Positions 42,887-51,879 of a DNA stretch of 64,000 nt are shown piece after piece. Origin of the DNA: Clostridiaceae bacterium (lineage in GTDB: Bacteria; Bacillota; Clostridia; Lachnospirales; Lachnospiraceae); contig QXXC01000001.1 of assembly GCA_009911305.1 (NCBI GenBank), positions 228,881-292,880 on the forward strand, given 5' to 3'. Below the pieces are notes generated by a model, which did no database searches, was not told the DNA's origin, and saw nothing but the letters and a program-made list of their open reading frames with translations. The position numbers were made by a program, and so were the translations under genes. Numbering within the stretch: the first letter of the stretch is position 1; the number at the start of each line of letters is the position of its first letter.

Positions 42887-43826
42887 CCTGCTCACCAAAA
42901 TTAATCCGTTCTTCCTCCACGACCAGGGGCCGCTTCATCACACGGGAATTAATGGATAAAATATATTCCCCCACAAGCCCGATAAAAAAGATCTGCACCG
43001 ATCCCAGAAAGCACATGCCGATCAGCACCGGAGCCATGCCGGCGGGAAAATCATACCAGTACAGAAGCTTCATCACGAGGTAAACCACAGCCACCGCCAT
43101 GCTCACCGCCGCGCAGACGCTCCCGAAAATTGTCGCCAGCCGCAGCCCCACTTTGGTATAAGACGTAACGCTCAGCATCGCCGCGTCATAGAGGCGGTAG
43201 AAGTTATTGTGCGTCTTCCCGGCGCGGCGCTCCGGCTGGACGTAAGGGATCTCCTTGCGTTTATACCCCAGCTCCGCCACGATCCCGCGCAGAAAAGGAG
43301 TCGGATCGTCCAGACTCCTGAGTATCTCGATGAAATCGCGGTCATACAGGCCGGAACCTGTAAAATGCTCGATCTGCTCCACATCCGAGAGCTTTTTAAT
43401 TAATTTATAATAGCAGCTCCTCAGCCCGTACATAACCGGGTTTTCTTTGCTGCCTGTCTTGATCCCTATCACAATTTTGTAGCCGTTTTCCCACTCCCGC
43501 ACATACTTTGGGATCAGCTCCACCGGATCCTGAAAATCCGCCACCATGCTGATCACGCAGTCGCCGTCCGCCTGAAGCATGCCGTAGTAGGGGGAGTTGA
43601 ACTGTCCAAAATTCTTTGCGTTAAAGATAGCCTTAATCCTTGGATTTTCCGCGCAGAGCCTGCGCAGGATCGGCCTCGTCTGATCCGAAGAGTCATTGTC
43701 AATAAATATAAGCTCATAGTCGTACTCCGGCAATTTCGTCTCCAGGGTTTTCACCACCTCGGCGCTGATCGGAGCGACATTCTCCTCTTCATTGTAACAG
43801 GGGATCAAAATACTGATTTTCTTCAT
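42876..43826 (-). CDS. GtrB/DPM1-like polyprenyl-phosphate glycosyltransferase
   Basis: A 316-residue GT2 that makes undecaprenyl-phosphate-linked monosaccharide used outside the cell. SILIPCYNEEENVAPIS starts the GT-A domain; IFIDNDSSDQT, NFGQFNSPYYGMLQADGDCVISMVADFQDP with the DxD-like ADFQDP, and HFTGSGLYDRDFIE are typical of GtrB, ArnC and YkcC. Two C-terminal TM helices (about 225-250 and 258-285) anchor it. The ATG chosen lies behind GGGAG; 27 codons of open frame upstream lack motifs. It works with a GtrA-like or GT-C partner in known systems; such partners (GtrA, YfhO) are present at 21-24 kb, but a link is only a guess. Confidence 0.9.
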   Translation of the reverse strand: MKKISILIPCYNEEENVAPISAEVVKTLETKLPEYDYELIFIDNDSSDQTRPILRRLCAENPRIKAIFNAKNFGQFNSPYYGMLQADGDCVISMVADFQDPVELIPKYVREWENGYKIVIGIKTGSKENPVMYGLRSCYYKLIKKLSDVEQIEHFTGSGLYDRDFIEILRSLDDPTPFLRGIVAELGYKRKEIPYVQPERRAGKTHNNFYRLYDAAMLSVTSYTKVGLRLATIFGSVCAAVSMAVAVVYLVMKLLYWYDFPAGMAPVLIGMCFLGSVQIFFIGLVGEYILSINSRVMKRPLVVEEERINFGEQDEI

Positions 43827-43959
43827 TGTGGAACAATCTCCCGATTCCGCCCGTGGCTTCCCGGCGCCGCACGCAGCGCGATCCGCCAGCACGCATTGTA
43901 AACACACATGTTCAAAAACTGTATCCTATATTCTAACCGCCTTTCCTCTATTTGGCAAC

Positions 43960-44892
43960 CTACAATTTTCTTAACATATTACGGATTCCTTGCTCAAATC
44001 TTATTTTTGGCTCCCATCCTGTCACGTCCCGAAGCTTCCTGATATCCGGGATCAGGTTGACGACTCCCTCTGCATTCGGGGGACGAAGGCCGTACCGCAT
44101 GTCTCCTCTCCTGCCGCACAGCTCATACATCTGCTCCACAAACCCGCGTAAGGGGCCCGTCTCGTCCATAGGGCCCGCCAGATTATAAACGCACCCGAAA
44201 TCCGAAAGCGTTCCGCTAAATTCTGCCAAATCAGAGAGCGCCCGCGCCGCATCATCAATATACAGAAAATTCCATTGCTGCGTACAGGCCGAAAGCTCCA
44301 TCCGGCCGCCCTTTAGAAATGTGTCAAGGCAGGTCGAAACCAGGGACCACGAGTGATCCCCGGGCCCGTATACGCTGAAAATCCGTATATGGCCATAATC
44401 CATGCCGCACCGCCTGCACAGCTCCTCCGCCTCCCGGCGCACCGCAAGCTTCGCCTTCCCGTAAAAGGACGTCGGACGGCATGGCATCTCCTCATCTGCC
44501 AAACAGTCGTAAACCCCGTACTCCGCCTGGGAGCCTGTAAATAGAAAGCGCCTGCAGCCGAGTAAGGCCGCGGTCCGAACCGCCCCCAGCGCATCCCTTA
44601 CGCTCTCCCTCTGAATCTCTTCCTTTCCCCGGTCGCTGCTTCCCGCGCCCCGCCAGCCCATGTGCAGGAACACATCGCACGGCCCCTCTATCAGCTCCGG
44701 CAAACGGGAAAGCTCTCCCAGATCCACATTCAGCACGGTGAGTCCCTCCGGGAAAGCGCCGTTGTCTTTCAAGCGGTCCGCCTTCACAGAATGCTCGCGC
44801 AGCACCGCGCAGACCTCACAGCCGCGGCGCAGAAGCTCCCTCACGGCCCCTGCGCCCACAAAGCTCGTCGCTCCTGTCACTACAATCTTCAT
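43960..44892 (-). CDS. NAD-dependent sugar epimerase/dehydratase, extended SDR
   Basis: A 310-residue extended short-chain dehydrogenase acting on a nucleotide sugar. MKIVVTGATSFVGAGAVREL carries the cofactor-binding GxxGxxG; LFTGSQAEYGVYD contains the catalytic-type Ser; SFYGKAKLAVRRE provides the Tyr-x-x-x-Lys pair. The C-terminus has FLYIDDAARAL and VYNLAGPMDE, typical of substrate-binding parts. The ATG is chosen because GAGG lies eight bases ahead; an in-frame GTG three codons upstream is the other option. The usual job would be epimerisation, dehydration or reduction of an NDP-sugar. It follows the TPP enzyme gene and precedes the glycosyltransferases in one operon. Confidence 0.85.
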   Translation of the reverse strand: MKIVVTGATSFVGAGAVRELLRRGCEVCAVLREHSVKADRLKDNGAFPEGLTVLNVDLGELSRLPELIEGPCDVFLHMGWRGAGSSDRGKEEIQRESVRDALGAVRTAALLGCRRFLFTGSQAEYGVYDCLADEEMPCRPTSFYGKAKLAVRREAEELCRRCGMDYGHIRIFSVYGPGDHSWSLVSTCLDTFLKGGRMELSACTQQWNFLYIDDAARALSDLAEFSGTLSDFGCVYNLAGPMDETGPLRGFVEQMYELCGRRGDMRYGLRPPNAEGVVNLIPDIRKLRDVTGWEPKIRFEQGIRNMLRKL

Positions 44893-44941
44893 CCGTTTCA
44901 CCTCATTGCCTGCCCTGCCGCCTTCTCCGTCTGCCCCGGAA

Positions 44942-46882
44942 TCAGTGCAGCGGCGCGCTGACTCTCGGTATCAGCATATTTTTCTCCATCTCCTCATCTG
45001 AAAGGAACGGAGCCAGATCCTCTAACGGCGCGGAGATCATGCTTCCATCCGGCAGCTTCTTTGACGCGGATTTCGGCTCAAAATTCTGGTCAAGCGTCAC
45101 AAATACCTCGCAGATCACCGGCCCCTCTATCGCCAGCGTCTCCTCCACCCGTTCCCCGATCTCCTCATTGTTCCGGATGGACACATAGGGAAAGCCGTAG
45201 GCCCAGGAAAGCTTTTCCATATTCGGGAAGGTCAGATCCCCGCTGTCCGCGCCGATCCCCACAAGCGGCTCCCCAAAAAAGCTTTTCTGCGTCTGCCGGA
45301 TCGAATGGTATCCCTCGTTATTGATGATAAATATCTTGATCGGGAGCCTGTAACCGATCACGGTCTGCAGCTCCTGCAGATTCATCTGAATGCTCCCGTC
45401 CCCGGTCACAAGCACGATGTCCTGCGAAGGCTCGGCCACGCTGGCCCCGATGGCTGCCGGAAGCCCGTATCCCATGGAGGCAATGCCGGAGTTGGAGATA
45501 AAGCGCTGCCCCTTTTTCATGATATTTCCATGGCCGCAGACCACGTTCGCAGAGCCGTTTCCGACCACTACAATCTGGCCTTCATTCAGCCTCCGGCTCA
45601 TCTCATAAGCAAATGCATAGACATTCGCCTGTGTGCTGGTTCCGCCCTCCATATGGCGCGGCAGCACCACCGGATAGTCCCGCTTCCACCCCCGGCACCG
45701 CTCTGCCCATTCCTCCTGGGCTGCCCGCCTCTCTTCGGTCATGGGCGCGGCGCCCTCCGGCGTCCCCTCCGCGTCCAGAACCTCCTCCATGACGCTCAGG
45801 AGATCCTTTACGCAGGCATGAACCGGCATATCCACATGAAGCGTCGGCTTCTTCAGCTCCTCCGCGTCAATATCATTCGCTATCACATACGCCTTTCTGG
45901 CCCATGTGGTAAAATAATACCCCACCTGGCGGAAGCTTAAACGGCTCCCCAGAGAGAGCACGAGATCACTGTTCTGGATCGCAAAATTCCCGGCGCGATC
46001 CCCTACATTGCCCCCTTTTCCCACATACAGAGGGTGCTCATCATAGATACAGTCAATACTGTCCGCCCCGGTGGCCACCGGGATCCCCAGCTTATCCACC
46101 ACCCGCAGAAATACCTCGTGGGCATCCCCGATCCGGATCCCGTTCCCGGCATTGATCACCGGACGGCTTGAAGCCCTGATCCGCTCAATCACCCTCCGGG
46201 CCGTCTCCCTCGTCACCTTTTCGGGCAGAAGCTCGCGCCGCTCCCCCTGCCCGGCCCTGTCCTCGTCAATCTCCGCCCCGGAATCTGCCGCCCAGCCGGT
46301 TCCCCCGGCCTCATAATCCTCCCTGTCAAAGCCCGCCAGCCTATCTGTCTCAATCAGCGCCGCCTGTACATTCAGGGGAATATCCAGCCACACCGGCCCC
46401 GGCCTCCCGACACGCGCCAGATAAAGCGCCTTCTCCAGGCAAAACCGGATCCGCATGGGATCAATCACCATCTCACAATACTTCGTCATATTGGCCACAG
46501 ACCTCGTGATATCAAACTCCTGATCCCCCATGGCCCGCAGCGCAAGCCCCGTACTGCGCGCCGATGTGTCATAGCGCACCTGCCCGGAAATCACAAGCAT
46601 GGGAATCGAATCCATATAGGCCCCCGCTACCCCGGTCATAGCGTTAATCCCCCCCGGGCCGGTCGTCACACAGACCGCCGCCATCCGGTTATGGATCCTC
46701 GCGTAGCTCTCCGCCGCCATGGCGCTCGCCTGCTCGTGATGGTTATACATGCAGGAAAGCCCTTCCTGATGCCCAAGCGCGTCATTCAAATGCATCGCCC
46801 CGCCGCCTGTGATCATAAAAACATTTGTTATGCCTTCCTCTATCAGCTTTTCAGCCAGATAGTTGGAAACCTTTTTTTGCAT
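44942..46882 (-). CDS. Acetolactate-synthase-like TPP-binding enzyme in polysaccharide operon
   Basis: A 646-residue thiamine diphosphate enzyme of the acetolactate synthase/pyruvate oxidase fold with three domains. The catalytic Glu is in YNHHEQASAMAAESYA, the TPP motif runs from VTGDGSIQMNLQEL to IINNEGYHSIRQTQ (GDG...NN). A central Rossmann-like domain spans about 250-400 (with an unusual acidic insert near 215-245). It lacks a partner regulatory subunit gene, and lies first in a sugar-modification operon next to an epimerase, so branched-chain synthesis is unlikely; two-carbon or acyl transfer to a sugar or keto acid is more likely. RBS AAAGGA, 25 codons of open frame upstream skipped. 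Transcribed from the promoter at 46948-46977. Confidence 0.87.
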   Translation of the reverse strand: MQKKVSNYLAEKLIEEGITNVFMITGGGAMHLNDALGHQEGLSCMYNHHEQASAMAAESYARIHNRMAAVCVTTGPGGINAMTGVAGAYMDSIPMLVISGQVRYDTSARSTGLALRAMGDQEFDITRSVANMTKYCEMVIDPMRIRFCLEKALYLARVGRPGPVWLDIPLNVQAALIETDRLAGFDREDYEAGGTGWAADSGAEIDEDRAGQGERRELLPEKVTRETARRVIERIRASSRPVINAGNGIRIGDAHEVFLRVVDKLGIPVATGADSIDCIYDEHPLYVGKGGNVGDRAGNFAIQNSDLVLSLGSRLSFRQVGYYFTTWARKAYVIANDIDAEELKKPTLHVDMPVHACVKDLLSVMEEVLDAEGTPEGAAPMTEERRAAQEEWAERCRGWKRDYPVVLPRHMEGGTSTQANVYAFAYEMSRRLNEGQIVVVGNGSANVVCGHGNIMKKGQRFISNSGIASMGYGLPAAIGASVAEPSQDIVLVTGDGSIQMNLQELQTVIGYRLPIKIFIINNEGYHSIRQTQKSFFGEPLVGIGADSGDLTFPNMEKLSWAYGFPYVSIRNNEEIGERVEETLAIEGPVICEVFVTLDQNFEPKSASKKLPDGSMISAPLEDLAPFLSDEEMEKNMLIPRVSAPLH

Positions 46883-46947
46883 GGTTTTTATTCCTTTCTC
46901 CCTTAAACTGCTGTATGTTTTGTTGGAATGTGCTTTTAAATATGCAT

Positions 46948-46977
46948 AGTATAGCATATTGTGCAGGGGAGTTACAA
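46948..46977 (-). promoter_or_regulatory. Promoter of the TPP enzyme/glycosyltransferase operon
   Basis: On the minus strand TTGTAA, an 18-base spacer and TATACT (five of six) lie about 65-95 bases upstream of the TPP enzyme start. It is back to back with the promoter of the HAD gene, so one regulator could control both. Confidence 0.6.
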
Positions 46978-47003
46978 GCCGGAGATAGAAGAACGTTAAG
47001 GTA

Positions 47004-47032
47004 TTGTCTTTTTTTCATTTTTTCTCTATAAT
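47004..47032 (+). promoter_or_regulatory. Promoter of the HAD/aldolase unit
   Basis: TTGTCT (four of six), exactly 17 bases, then a perfect TATAAT, followed by TTTGGAGGAATAAAACG before the HAD start. Confidence 0.7.
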
Positions 47033-47076
47033 TGGCATAACAAACGACACAGACAAAGCTTTGGAGGAATAAAACG

Positions 47077-47766
47077 ATGATTACAGATAAATCCACCCCC
47101 CGCTACCGCGGAATCATTTTTGATCTGGACGGCACTCTGATGAATACAGAAGAGGGCGTTCTGTCCAGCGTCCGCTATACGGCAAAACAGATGGGATACC
47201 CGCCCTTAACCGATGACGTTATGCGCACCTTTATCGGACCGCCTGTGAAGCATTCTCTGATCCGCTGTTATGGCCTGAATGAGGAAGAGGCCACAGCCGC
47301 CACAGAGGTGTTCCGTGACCATTATAAGGAGCATGATCTTTTGAAGGCCGTCCCTTATGACGGGATCCTTGCGCTTCTTGAGAAGCTGAAGCGGGAGGGG
47401 TATCTGGTCGGGGTTGCCACATTAAAGCGGACGGATTACGCGCTTACGCTCCTTGAGCATTATGGAATTGCCGGTTACTGCGACAGTATCTGCGGAAGCG
47501 ATCCTGCGAACAAGCTAAAAAAATGCGATGTACTGCGGCTGTGCCTGGAGGCTCTGGGGCTTTCCTCTGAGGAAGGGGTCCTGATCGGCGACACGTCCCT
47601 TGACGGAGACGGGGCGGCGCAGGCCGGGACTGCCTTCATCGGCGTTACCTATGGCTTCGGCCCTTCCACAGCCGGGGAGTGGGAGGAATTCCACCCTGTT
47701 TTTGTGGCTGAGACGCCTCAGGCGATCGGGGCGTATCTTGATGTTCTGCGCCGGCCCGCTCTGTAG
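47077..47766 (+). CDS. HAD-superfamily hydrolase, phosphoglycolate-phosphatase-like
   Basis: A 229-residue HAD phosphatase. The nucleophile Asp is in IIFDLDGTLMNTEEGV (DxDGT), the cap domain is alpha-helical (about 20-85), motif II is VGVATLKRTDYAL with Thr, motif III includes the Lys of NKLKKCD and motif IV is VLIGDTSLDGDGAAQAG (GDxxxD). TTTGGAGGAA precedes the ATG. The aldolase gene follows about 35 bases later on the same strand, so a phosphorylated intermediate or product of that enzyme is a good guess for the substrate. Divergent from the TPP enzyme operon. Confidence 0.9.
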   Translation: MITDKSTPRYRGIIFDLDGTLMNTEEGVLSSVRYTAKQMGYPPLTDDVMRTFIGPPVKHSLIRCYGLNEEEATAATEVFRDHYKEHDLLKAVPYDGILALLEKLKREGYLVGVATLKRTDYALTLLEHYGIAGYCDSICGSDPANKLKKCDVLRLCLEALGLSSEEGVLIGDTSLDGDGAAQAGTAFIGVTYGFGPSTAGEWEEFHPVFVAETPQAIGAYLDVLRRPAL

Positions 47767-47801
47767 GCAGGATGCTGAGAGAGAAAGGAGATGTGTGCAT
47801 T

Positions 47802-49442
47802 ATGAAGCAAAAGCGCCTCAAGCTTCTGGACTGTACCCTGCGCGACGGCGGCTTTGTCAATGACTGGAATTTCGGGCATGCGAATATTGTCAATATTTTT
47901 GAGCGCCTGATCAGCTCCGGCGTGGATGTGCTGGAGATCGGGCTTTTGGATGAGCGCCGTCCGTTTGACAGGAACCGGACGATCATGCCGGACACCAGGA
48001 GCGCGGACCGCATCTTTGAGCGCCTGGACAAGGGCCATACCAAAATCGTGGGAATGATCGACTATGGCACATGCCCGATCAGCCGGCTTTCTCCCTGCGC
48101 GGATTCTTTTATTGACGGCATCCGCGTTATTTTTAAAAAGCATGTGATGGAGGACGCCATCGATTTCTGCCGGCAGGTCAGGGAGCTTGGCTATGATGTG
48201 TTTGTGCAGGCCGTCTCGATCACCAGCTACACGGATGCCGAGCTTTTGCGGCTTATCAGCCTTGTCAATGCCCTGAACCCTTACGCCCTGTCGATTGTGG
48301 ACACATACGGGCTGCTGCACCAGGATAATCTGCTGCATTATTTTGACCTGTTAAACCAGAACCTGCATCCGGAAATTGCGATCGGCTACCACTCGCACAA
48401 CAATTTCCAGCTCGCATATTCCAACAGTATTGAAATCATCCGCAAGCCGGCGGATCGGCTGATTCTGATTGACGCCTCGCTCTACGGCATGGGAAAAAGC
48501 GCCGGGAACCTTCCCATTGAACTGATTTCCATGTACATGAATGACAACTGCGGGAAATGCTATGACATCAGCCAGATGCTGGAGGCCATTGACATCAATA
48601 TCATGCCTGTGTACCGGCAAAATCCATGGGGGTATAACCTGTTTTACTATATATCCGCCTCCAATCACTGCCATCCGAGCTATGTGCAGTTTCTCATGGA
48701 CAGGCATACGCTCTCGCTGAAGGCGCTGAACGCCATTTTGGACACCATAGCTCCGGAAAAAAAGCTGCTGTACGATAAAGAGCACATTGAGCTGCTGTAC
48801 CGCGATTACCAGAGCCGGGAATGCCGGGATGAAGCCGCGATTGCAGAATTGTCCGCAGCGCTTAGCGGGCGCCCGCTCCTCCTTCTCGGCCCGGGAAAAA
48901 ATATGGAGCTCCAGAAGGAACGGGTCCTCTCCTATATCCGTGAGCGCTCCCCCGTCATTCTGGCTGTCAATTATATCCCGGAGGATATCGCGATCGACTA
49001 TGCGTTCCTGACCAACTCCAGGCGCTATGTCCAGCTCGAGAGCCGCCTGCTCGACATCGCCGCGGGCTGCGACGCGCCGGTGCGGATCATCGCCACCTCA
49101 AATATCGCCAATGTCCGCGCGCCCTTTGACTACACCTTAAACTACAGCGCGCTTATTGATCCTGACGCTGAGATCATTGACAATTCCTTTGTCATGCTCC
49201 TGAATGTCCTCGTCCGCACAGGCGTAAACGAAGCGGCCTGCGCCGGCTTTGACGGCTACACCGTCTACGGCGACAATTATTTCAATGCCAGTATGGACTA
49301 CCAGATCGCACGCCAGAAGTCAGACGGCATCAACCAGTACGTAAGCGCCATGCTGAAGCGCCTGCGCGGCGTCCTCGACCTGCATTTCCTCACGGACACG
49401 CTGTATCAGTCACCGGATCCGCAGGGAAACCTGCTTAAGTAA
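47802..49442 (+). CDS. DRE-TIM (HMG-CoA lyase-like) aldolase with a second C-terminal domain
   Basis: A 546-residue protein. The N-terminal about 300 residues form an HMGL-like DRE-TIM barrel, as in 4-hydroxy-2-oxovalerate aldolase and related synthases. LLDCTLRDGGFVNDWNFG carries the metal-binding Asp of the RDGG motif; YALSIVDTYGLL and AIGYHSHNNFQLA hold the HxH-type metal ligands; DASLYGMGKSAGN is the conserved G-M-G-K/R-x-A-G-N. The C-terminal 200 residues (from GRPLLLLGPGKNMELQ) form a different alpha/beta domain that I do not recognise. AGAAAGGAG precedes the ATG used. It would cleave or form a C-C bond in a keto acid or sugar acid. It is co-transcribed with the HAD gene. Confidence 0.85.
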   Translation: MKQKRLKLLDCTLRDGGFVNDWNFGHANIVNIFERLISSGVDVLEIGLLDERRPFDRNRTIMPDTRSADRIFERLDKGHTKIVGMIDYGTCPISRLSPCADSFIDGIRVIFKKHVMEDAIDFCRQVRELGYDVFVQAVSITSYTDAELLRLISLVNALNPYALSIVDTYGLLHQDNLLHYFDLLNQNLHPEIAIGYHSHNNFQLAYSNSIEIIRKPADRLILIDASLYGMGKSAGNLPIELISMYMNDNCGKCYDISQMLEAIDINIMPVYRQNPWGYNLFYYISASNHCHPSYVQFLMDRHTLSLKALNAILDTIAPEKKLLYDKEHIELLYRDYQSRECRDEAAIAELSAALSGRPLLLLGPGKNMELQKERVLSYIRERSPVILAVNYIPEDIAIDYAFLTNSRRYVQLESRLLDIAAGCDAPVRIIATSNIANVRAPFDYTLNYSALIDPDAEIIDNSFVMLLNVLVRTGVNEAACAGFDGYTVYGDNYFNASMDYQIARQKSDGINQYVSAMLKRLRGVLDLHFLTDTLYQSPDPQGNLLK

Positions 49443-49461
49443 ACCTCTTCCTCAAAAACAT

Positions 49462-49488
49462 ACGGGAGCCCGCGGGCTCCCGTTTTTC
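49462..49488 (+). terminator. Intrinsic terminator of the HAD/aldolase unit
   Basis: A 22-base perfect palindrome (ACGGGAGCCCG followed by CGGGCTCCCGT) and TTTTTCT, about 20 bases after the aldolase stop. Confidence 0.85.
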
Positions 49489-49751
49489 TCGGGTTTTCTG
49501 CGATTTTCGCTGCGCTGCACTCACAAAAAACTCCTCGCATGGACTGGCGTGTGAACAGTAACCCGTTTTTCTCTCCGCGCCTTCCCTGCGCCAGAGCAGT
49601 AACCCCTCCCACTTTTCTGCCAGTCATCCGCTTCCATTCCTTCCATCAACCTGCACTGGATTTTTCCCCGCAGTATGCGCTATAATCACAACCGTAATGC
49701 AACGATGGATTTTCGGCCAGGCATTCATCACACAAAAAGGAGAGATTATTT
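49489..49751. other. Gap before the first cell-wall-binding gene
   Basis: No gene. It contains two copies of a CAGTAACCC motif (GAACAGTAACCC near 49554, GAGCAGTAACCC near 49596) and a -10 like TATAAT at 49681-49686 without a clear -35. AAAAGGAGAG precedes the next start. Confidence 0.5.
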
Positions 49752-51116
49752 ATGCGTAAGCAAACAACAATTTTGGCTGTATTATCCGCTGCGGCAGTAA
49801 TGGCGGCAGCTACACCGGCAATGACGGGTTTCACCGGAGTCCACACCGCGATAGCGGCTTCAGAGGGCTGGGTGGAAGAAGAAGGAAGCTGGCACTATTA
49901 TGACGAAGACGGCTATCAGGAAAGCAACACCTGGAAGAAGAGAGGCAGCGACTGGTACTACCTCGATGACGACGGGGAGGTAGCGGTCAACCAGAGAATC
50001 GACGATTATTTCGTGGACAGCGAAGGACGGATGGTTAAGAACCGCTGGATCTCCGCTGACAGCGACGAGACATACGATACCCCCGACTCCTCTTCCATCG
50101 GAAGCTGGCACTATTTCGGAAAAGACGGCAAAATCACCGTTTCCAGATGGATGACCATCGATAATAAAACCTACTACTTCGATGACGACGGCCTGATGAT
50201 GACCGGGCTTCTGGAGATGGACGGCTCTGCTTATTATCTCGGAGAGGAAAATGACGGCGCGCGCAAAACAGGCTGGATTCTCTTAGAGGAGATCACACAG
50301 GATACGGACGATGAAGAAATCTGGAGCTACTTTGACGAAGACGGAAAAATGATCGTCAACCAGATGGATCGCAGAATTGACAATAAATATTACACCTTCA
50401 TTGATGGAAAAATGCAGACCGGATGGGTCAATATGGCAGAAGCCGGCTTTATCGCTCCTGCGAACCCCGCGGCTGAAGGTGAAGCGCAGACGGCTTCCTT
50501 AAAGGACTTCCGCTACTATGACAAAGAAAACGGCGGCAGCCGGGCTTCCGGCTGGCTCACAATCGAAGGCGCTCCGGGATTCAGCGACCCGGACGAGGAG
50601 TATACCTTCTATTTTAAAAACGGCGAGCCCTATTTCGGAGAAAACGGCACTGAGATTTTCACCATCAGCTCCAAACGCTATGCTTTCAATGAGAACGGTG
50701 AAATGCAGACCGGCAAGCAGACCATAACTGACAAAAACGGCAACCCTGCAAACTACTATTTTGATGAAAACGGCGTTATGCAGACCGGCAAGCAGACCAT
50801 CTATGACGAGGATCTCGAAGAGAATCAGACCTGGTACTTCAGCACAGGCGGTTCTTCCAAGGGGCAGGGTTTCCATGGCGAGCGCGACAACCAGATTTAT
50901 GTGTACGGCCTCTTAAAGAAAGCCGATCCGGAGCTCCGCTATGAACCCGTTACCATTGGTGAAAAGACCTATCTCGTCAACACCAGCGGAAAAATCCAGT
51001 CGGCGTCCGCAAGCTCCACTTCCGCTTCCAGACCGGAATTAGGCAAGGGCTTTAAGGACATCAAAGATGCAAATGATACCATCTGGACAGTTGACAGTTC
51101 AGGAATCATCCAGTAA
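49752..51116 (+). CDS. Exported cell-wall-binding repeat protein (choline-binding-like)
   Basis: A 454-residue secreted protein with a signal peptide (RKQTTILAVLSAAAVMAAA, cut near AIAA-SEG) and then only aromatic repeats of about 20 residues of the cell-wall-binding/choline-binding type. Examples: GSWHYYDEDGYQESNTW, SDWYYLDDDGEVAVNQ, KTYYFDDDGLMMTGL, YYFDENGVMQTGKQ. There is no catalytic domain. The residues between aromatic pairs are Asp/Glu-rich. Choline binding is uncertain in this lineage; binding to a wall polysaccharide is the safer reading. A short Ser/Ala tail and ITW-like end follow. It is monocistronic with its own terminator, inside the polysaccharide locus. Two larger relatives are at 58077 and 62385. 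Confidence 0.88.
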   Translation: MRKQTTILAVLSAAAVMAAATPAMTGFTGVHTAIAASEGWVEEEGSWHYYDEDGYQESNTWKKRGSDWYYLDDDGEVAVNQRIDDYFVDSEGRMVKNRWISADSDETYDTPDSSSIGSWHYFGKDGKITVSRWMTIDNKTYYFDDDGLMMTGLLEMDGSAYYLGEENDGARKTGWILLEEITQDTDDEEIWSYFDEDGKMIVNQMDRRIDNKYYTFIDGKMQTGWVNMAEAGFIAPANPAAEGEAQTASLKDFRYYDKENGGSRASGWLTIEGAPGFSDPDEEYTFYFKNGEPYFGENGTEIFTISSKRYAFNENGEMQTGKQTITDKNGNPANYYFDENGVMQTGKQTIYDEDLEENQTWYFSTGGSSKGQGFHGERDNQIYVYGLLKKADPELRYEPVTIGEKTYLVNTSGKIQSASASSTSASRPELGKGFKDIKDANDTIWTVDSSGIIQ

Positions 51117-51142
51117 GATATTACTATCATCCGTTCAAAGAT

Positions 51143-51180
51143 ACCGCGCGCAGCCCCTCGGGCTGCCGCGGTGTTTTTTT
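51143..51180 (+). terminator. Intrinsic terminator after the cell-wall-binding gene
   Basis: ACCGCGCGCAGCCC and GGGCTGCCGCGGT form a long GC stem with a three-base loop and one bulge, followed by GTTTTTTT. Confidence 0.85.
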
Positions 51181-51402
51181 GCCATGGGCAATGTCCGGAA
51201 AGCCGCCTGAATACCCCGTTAAAACCTCTCTCTGACTTCTCCTGTCATATCTGCTGCATTTACCGCATAAAATGTAAAAAATGGAAAAATTCCTGTCACA
51301 TTTTTCCTCTTCAAACGTTTATATTATTATGGGGGTTTGTTCCTCTGGGGGCGCGCAGCACAACGCCCTTTTATCATTATTGAATGAACAGGAGATAAAT
51401 CA

Positions 51403-51807
51403 ATGCGAGAATTAACCGTTTACTATTGTAATAAGTGCGGCCGGTATGGATTTTATCAGGTTGCAAGAAATGCCGTTTGCCCTGTGTGTCAGATTCCTAT
51501 GAGCGTATTCCCTATGAGCTATCAATACTTTATGGATTTGGACTATACACTGCGCGATCAGCTTATCTCAGAACAGATCGCAGGGATCCCTGAGACTGCC
51601 CCGTCGATTGTGCAGCGCATTACCGAAGGGGACAGAAAAAATAACAGCCGGGGAGACCTCGCCGGAATGAAGGCGCAGTATGATGCTCTGGTCTTAGAAA
51701 ACCGGCGGCTTCACAAGAAGAACGCCGAGCTGGAGGAAACGATCGTCTGGATGCATGATATGATCTGGGATCTGACGCTGAAGCTGCGCGAAACGCCCCG
51801 GCCATAA
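51403..51807 (+). CDS. Small zinc-ribbon protein with C-terminal coiled coil
   Basis: Not a named family. 134 residues: a rubredoxin-like zinc ribbon with two Cys pairs (YCNKCGRYGFYQ, then CPVCQIPMS), a middle helical part with SYQYFMDLDYTLRDQLISEQI, and a C-terminal coiled coil (YDALVLENRRLHKKNAELEE). The ribosome binding site is ACAGGAGATAAATCA. It lies between the cell-wall-binding gene and the Wzz unit, which is convergent. It resembles the 48-residue coiled-coil gene next door in having LENxxLxxxxAELE heptads, so the two may interact. No function can be given. Confidence 0.7.
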   Translation: MRELTVYYCNKCGRYGFYQVARNAVCPVCQIPMSVFPMSYQYFMDLDYTLRDQLISEQIAGIPETAPSIVQRITEGDRKNNSRGDLAGMKAQYDALVLENRRLHKKNAELEETIVWMHDMIWDLTLKLRETPRP

Positions 51808-51879
51808 TCCCATAAATTAAAGAAGCGGCCGGAGAAGCATTATAAACACCAGGCCTCTCCCGCCCTCACTTTTAATCCT

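Noticed and set aside
51171..51383. 70-codon frame after the first cell-wall-binding gene
   Set aside because: It starts in the T-run of a terminator and has no signal for translation.
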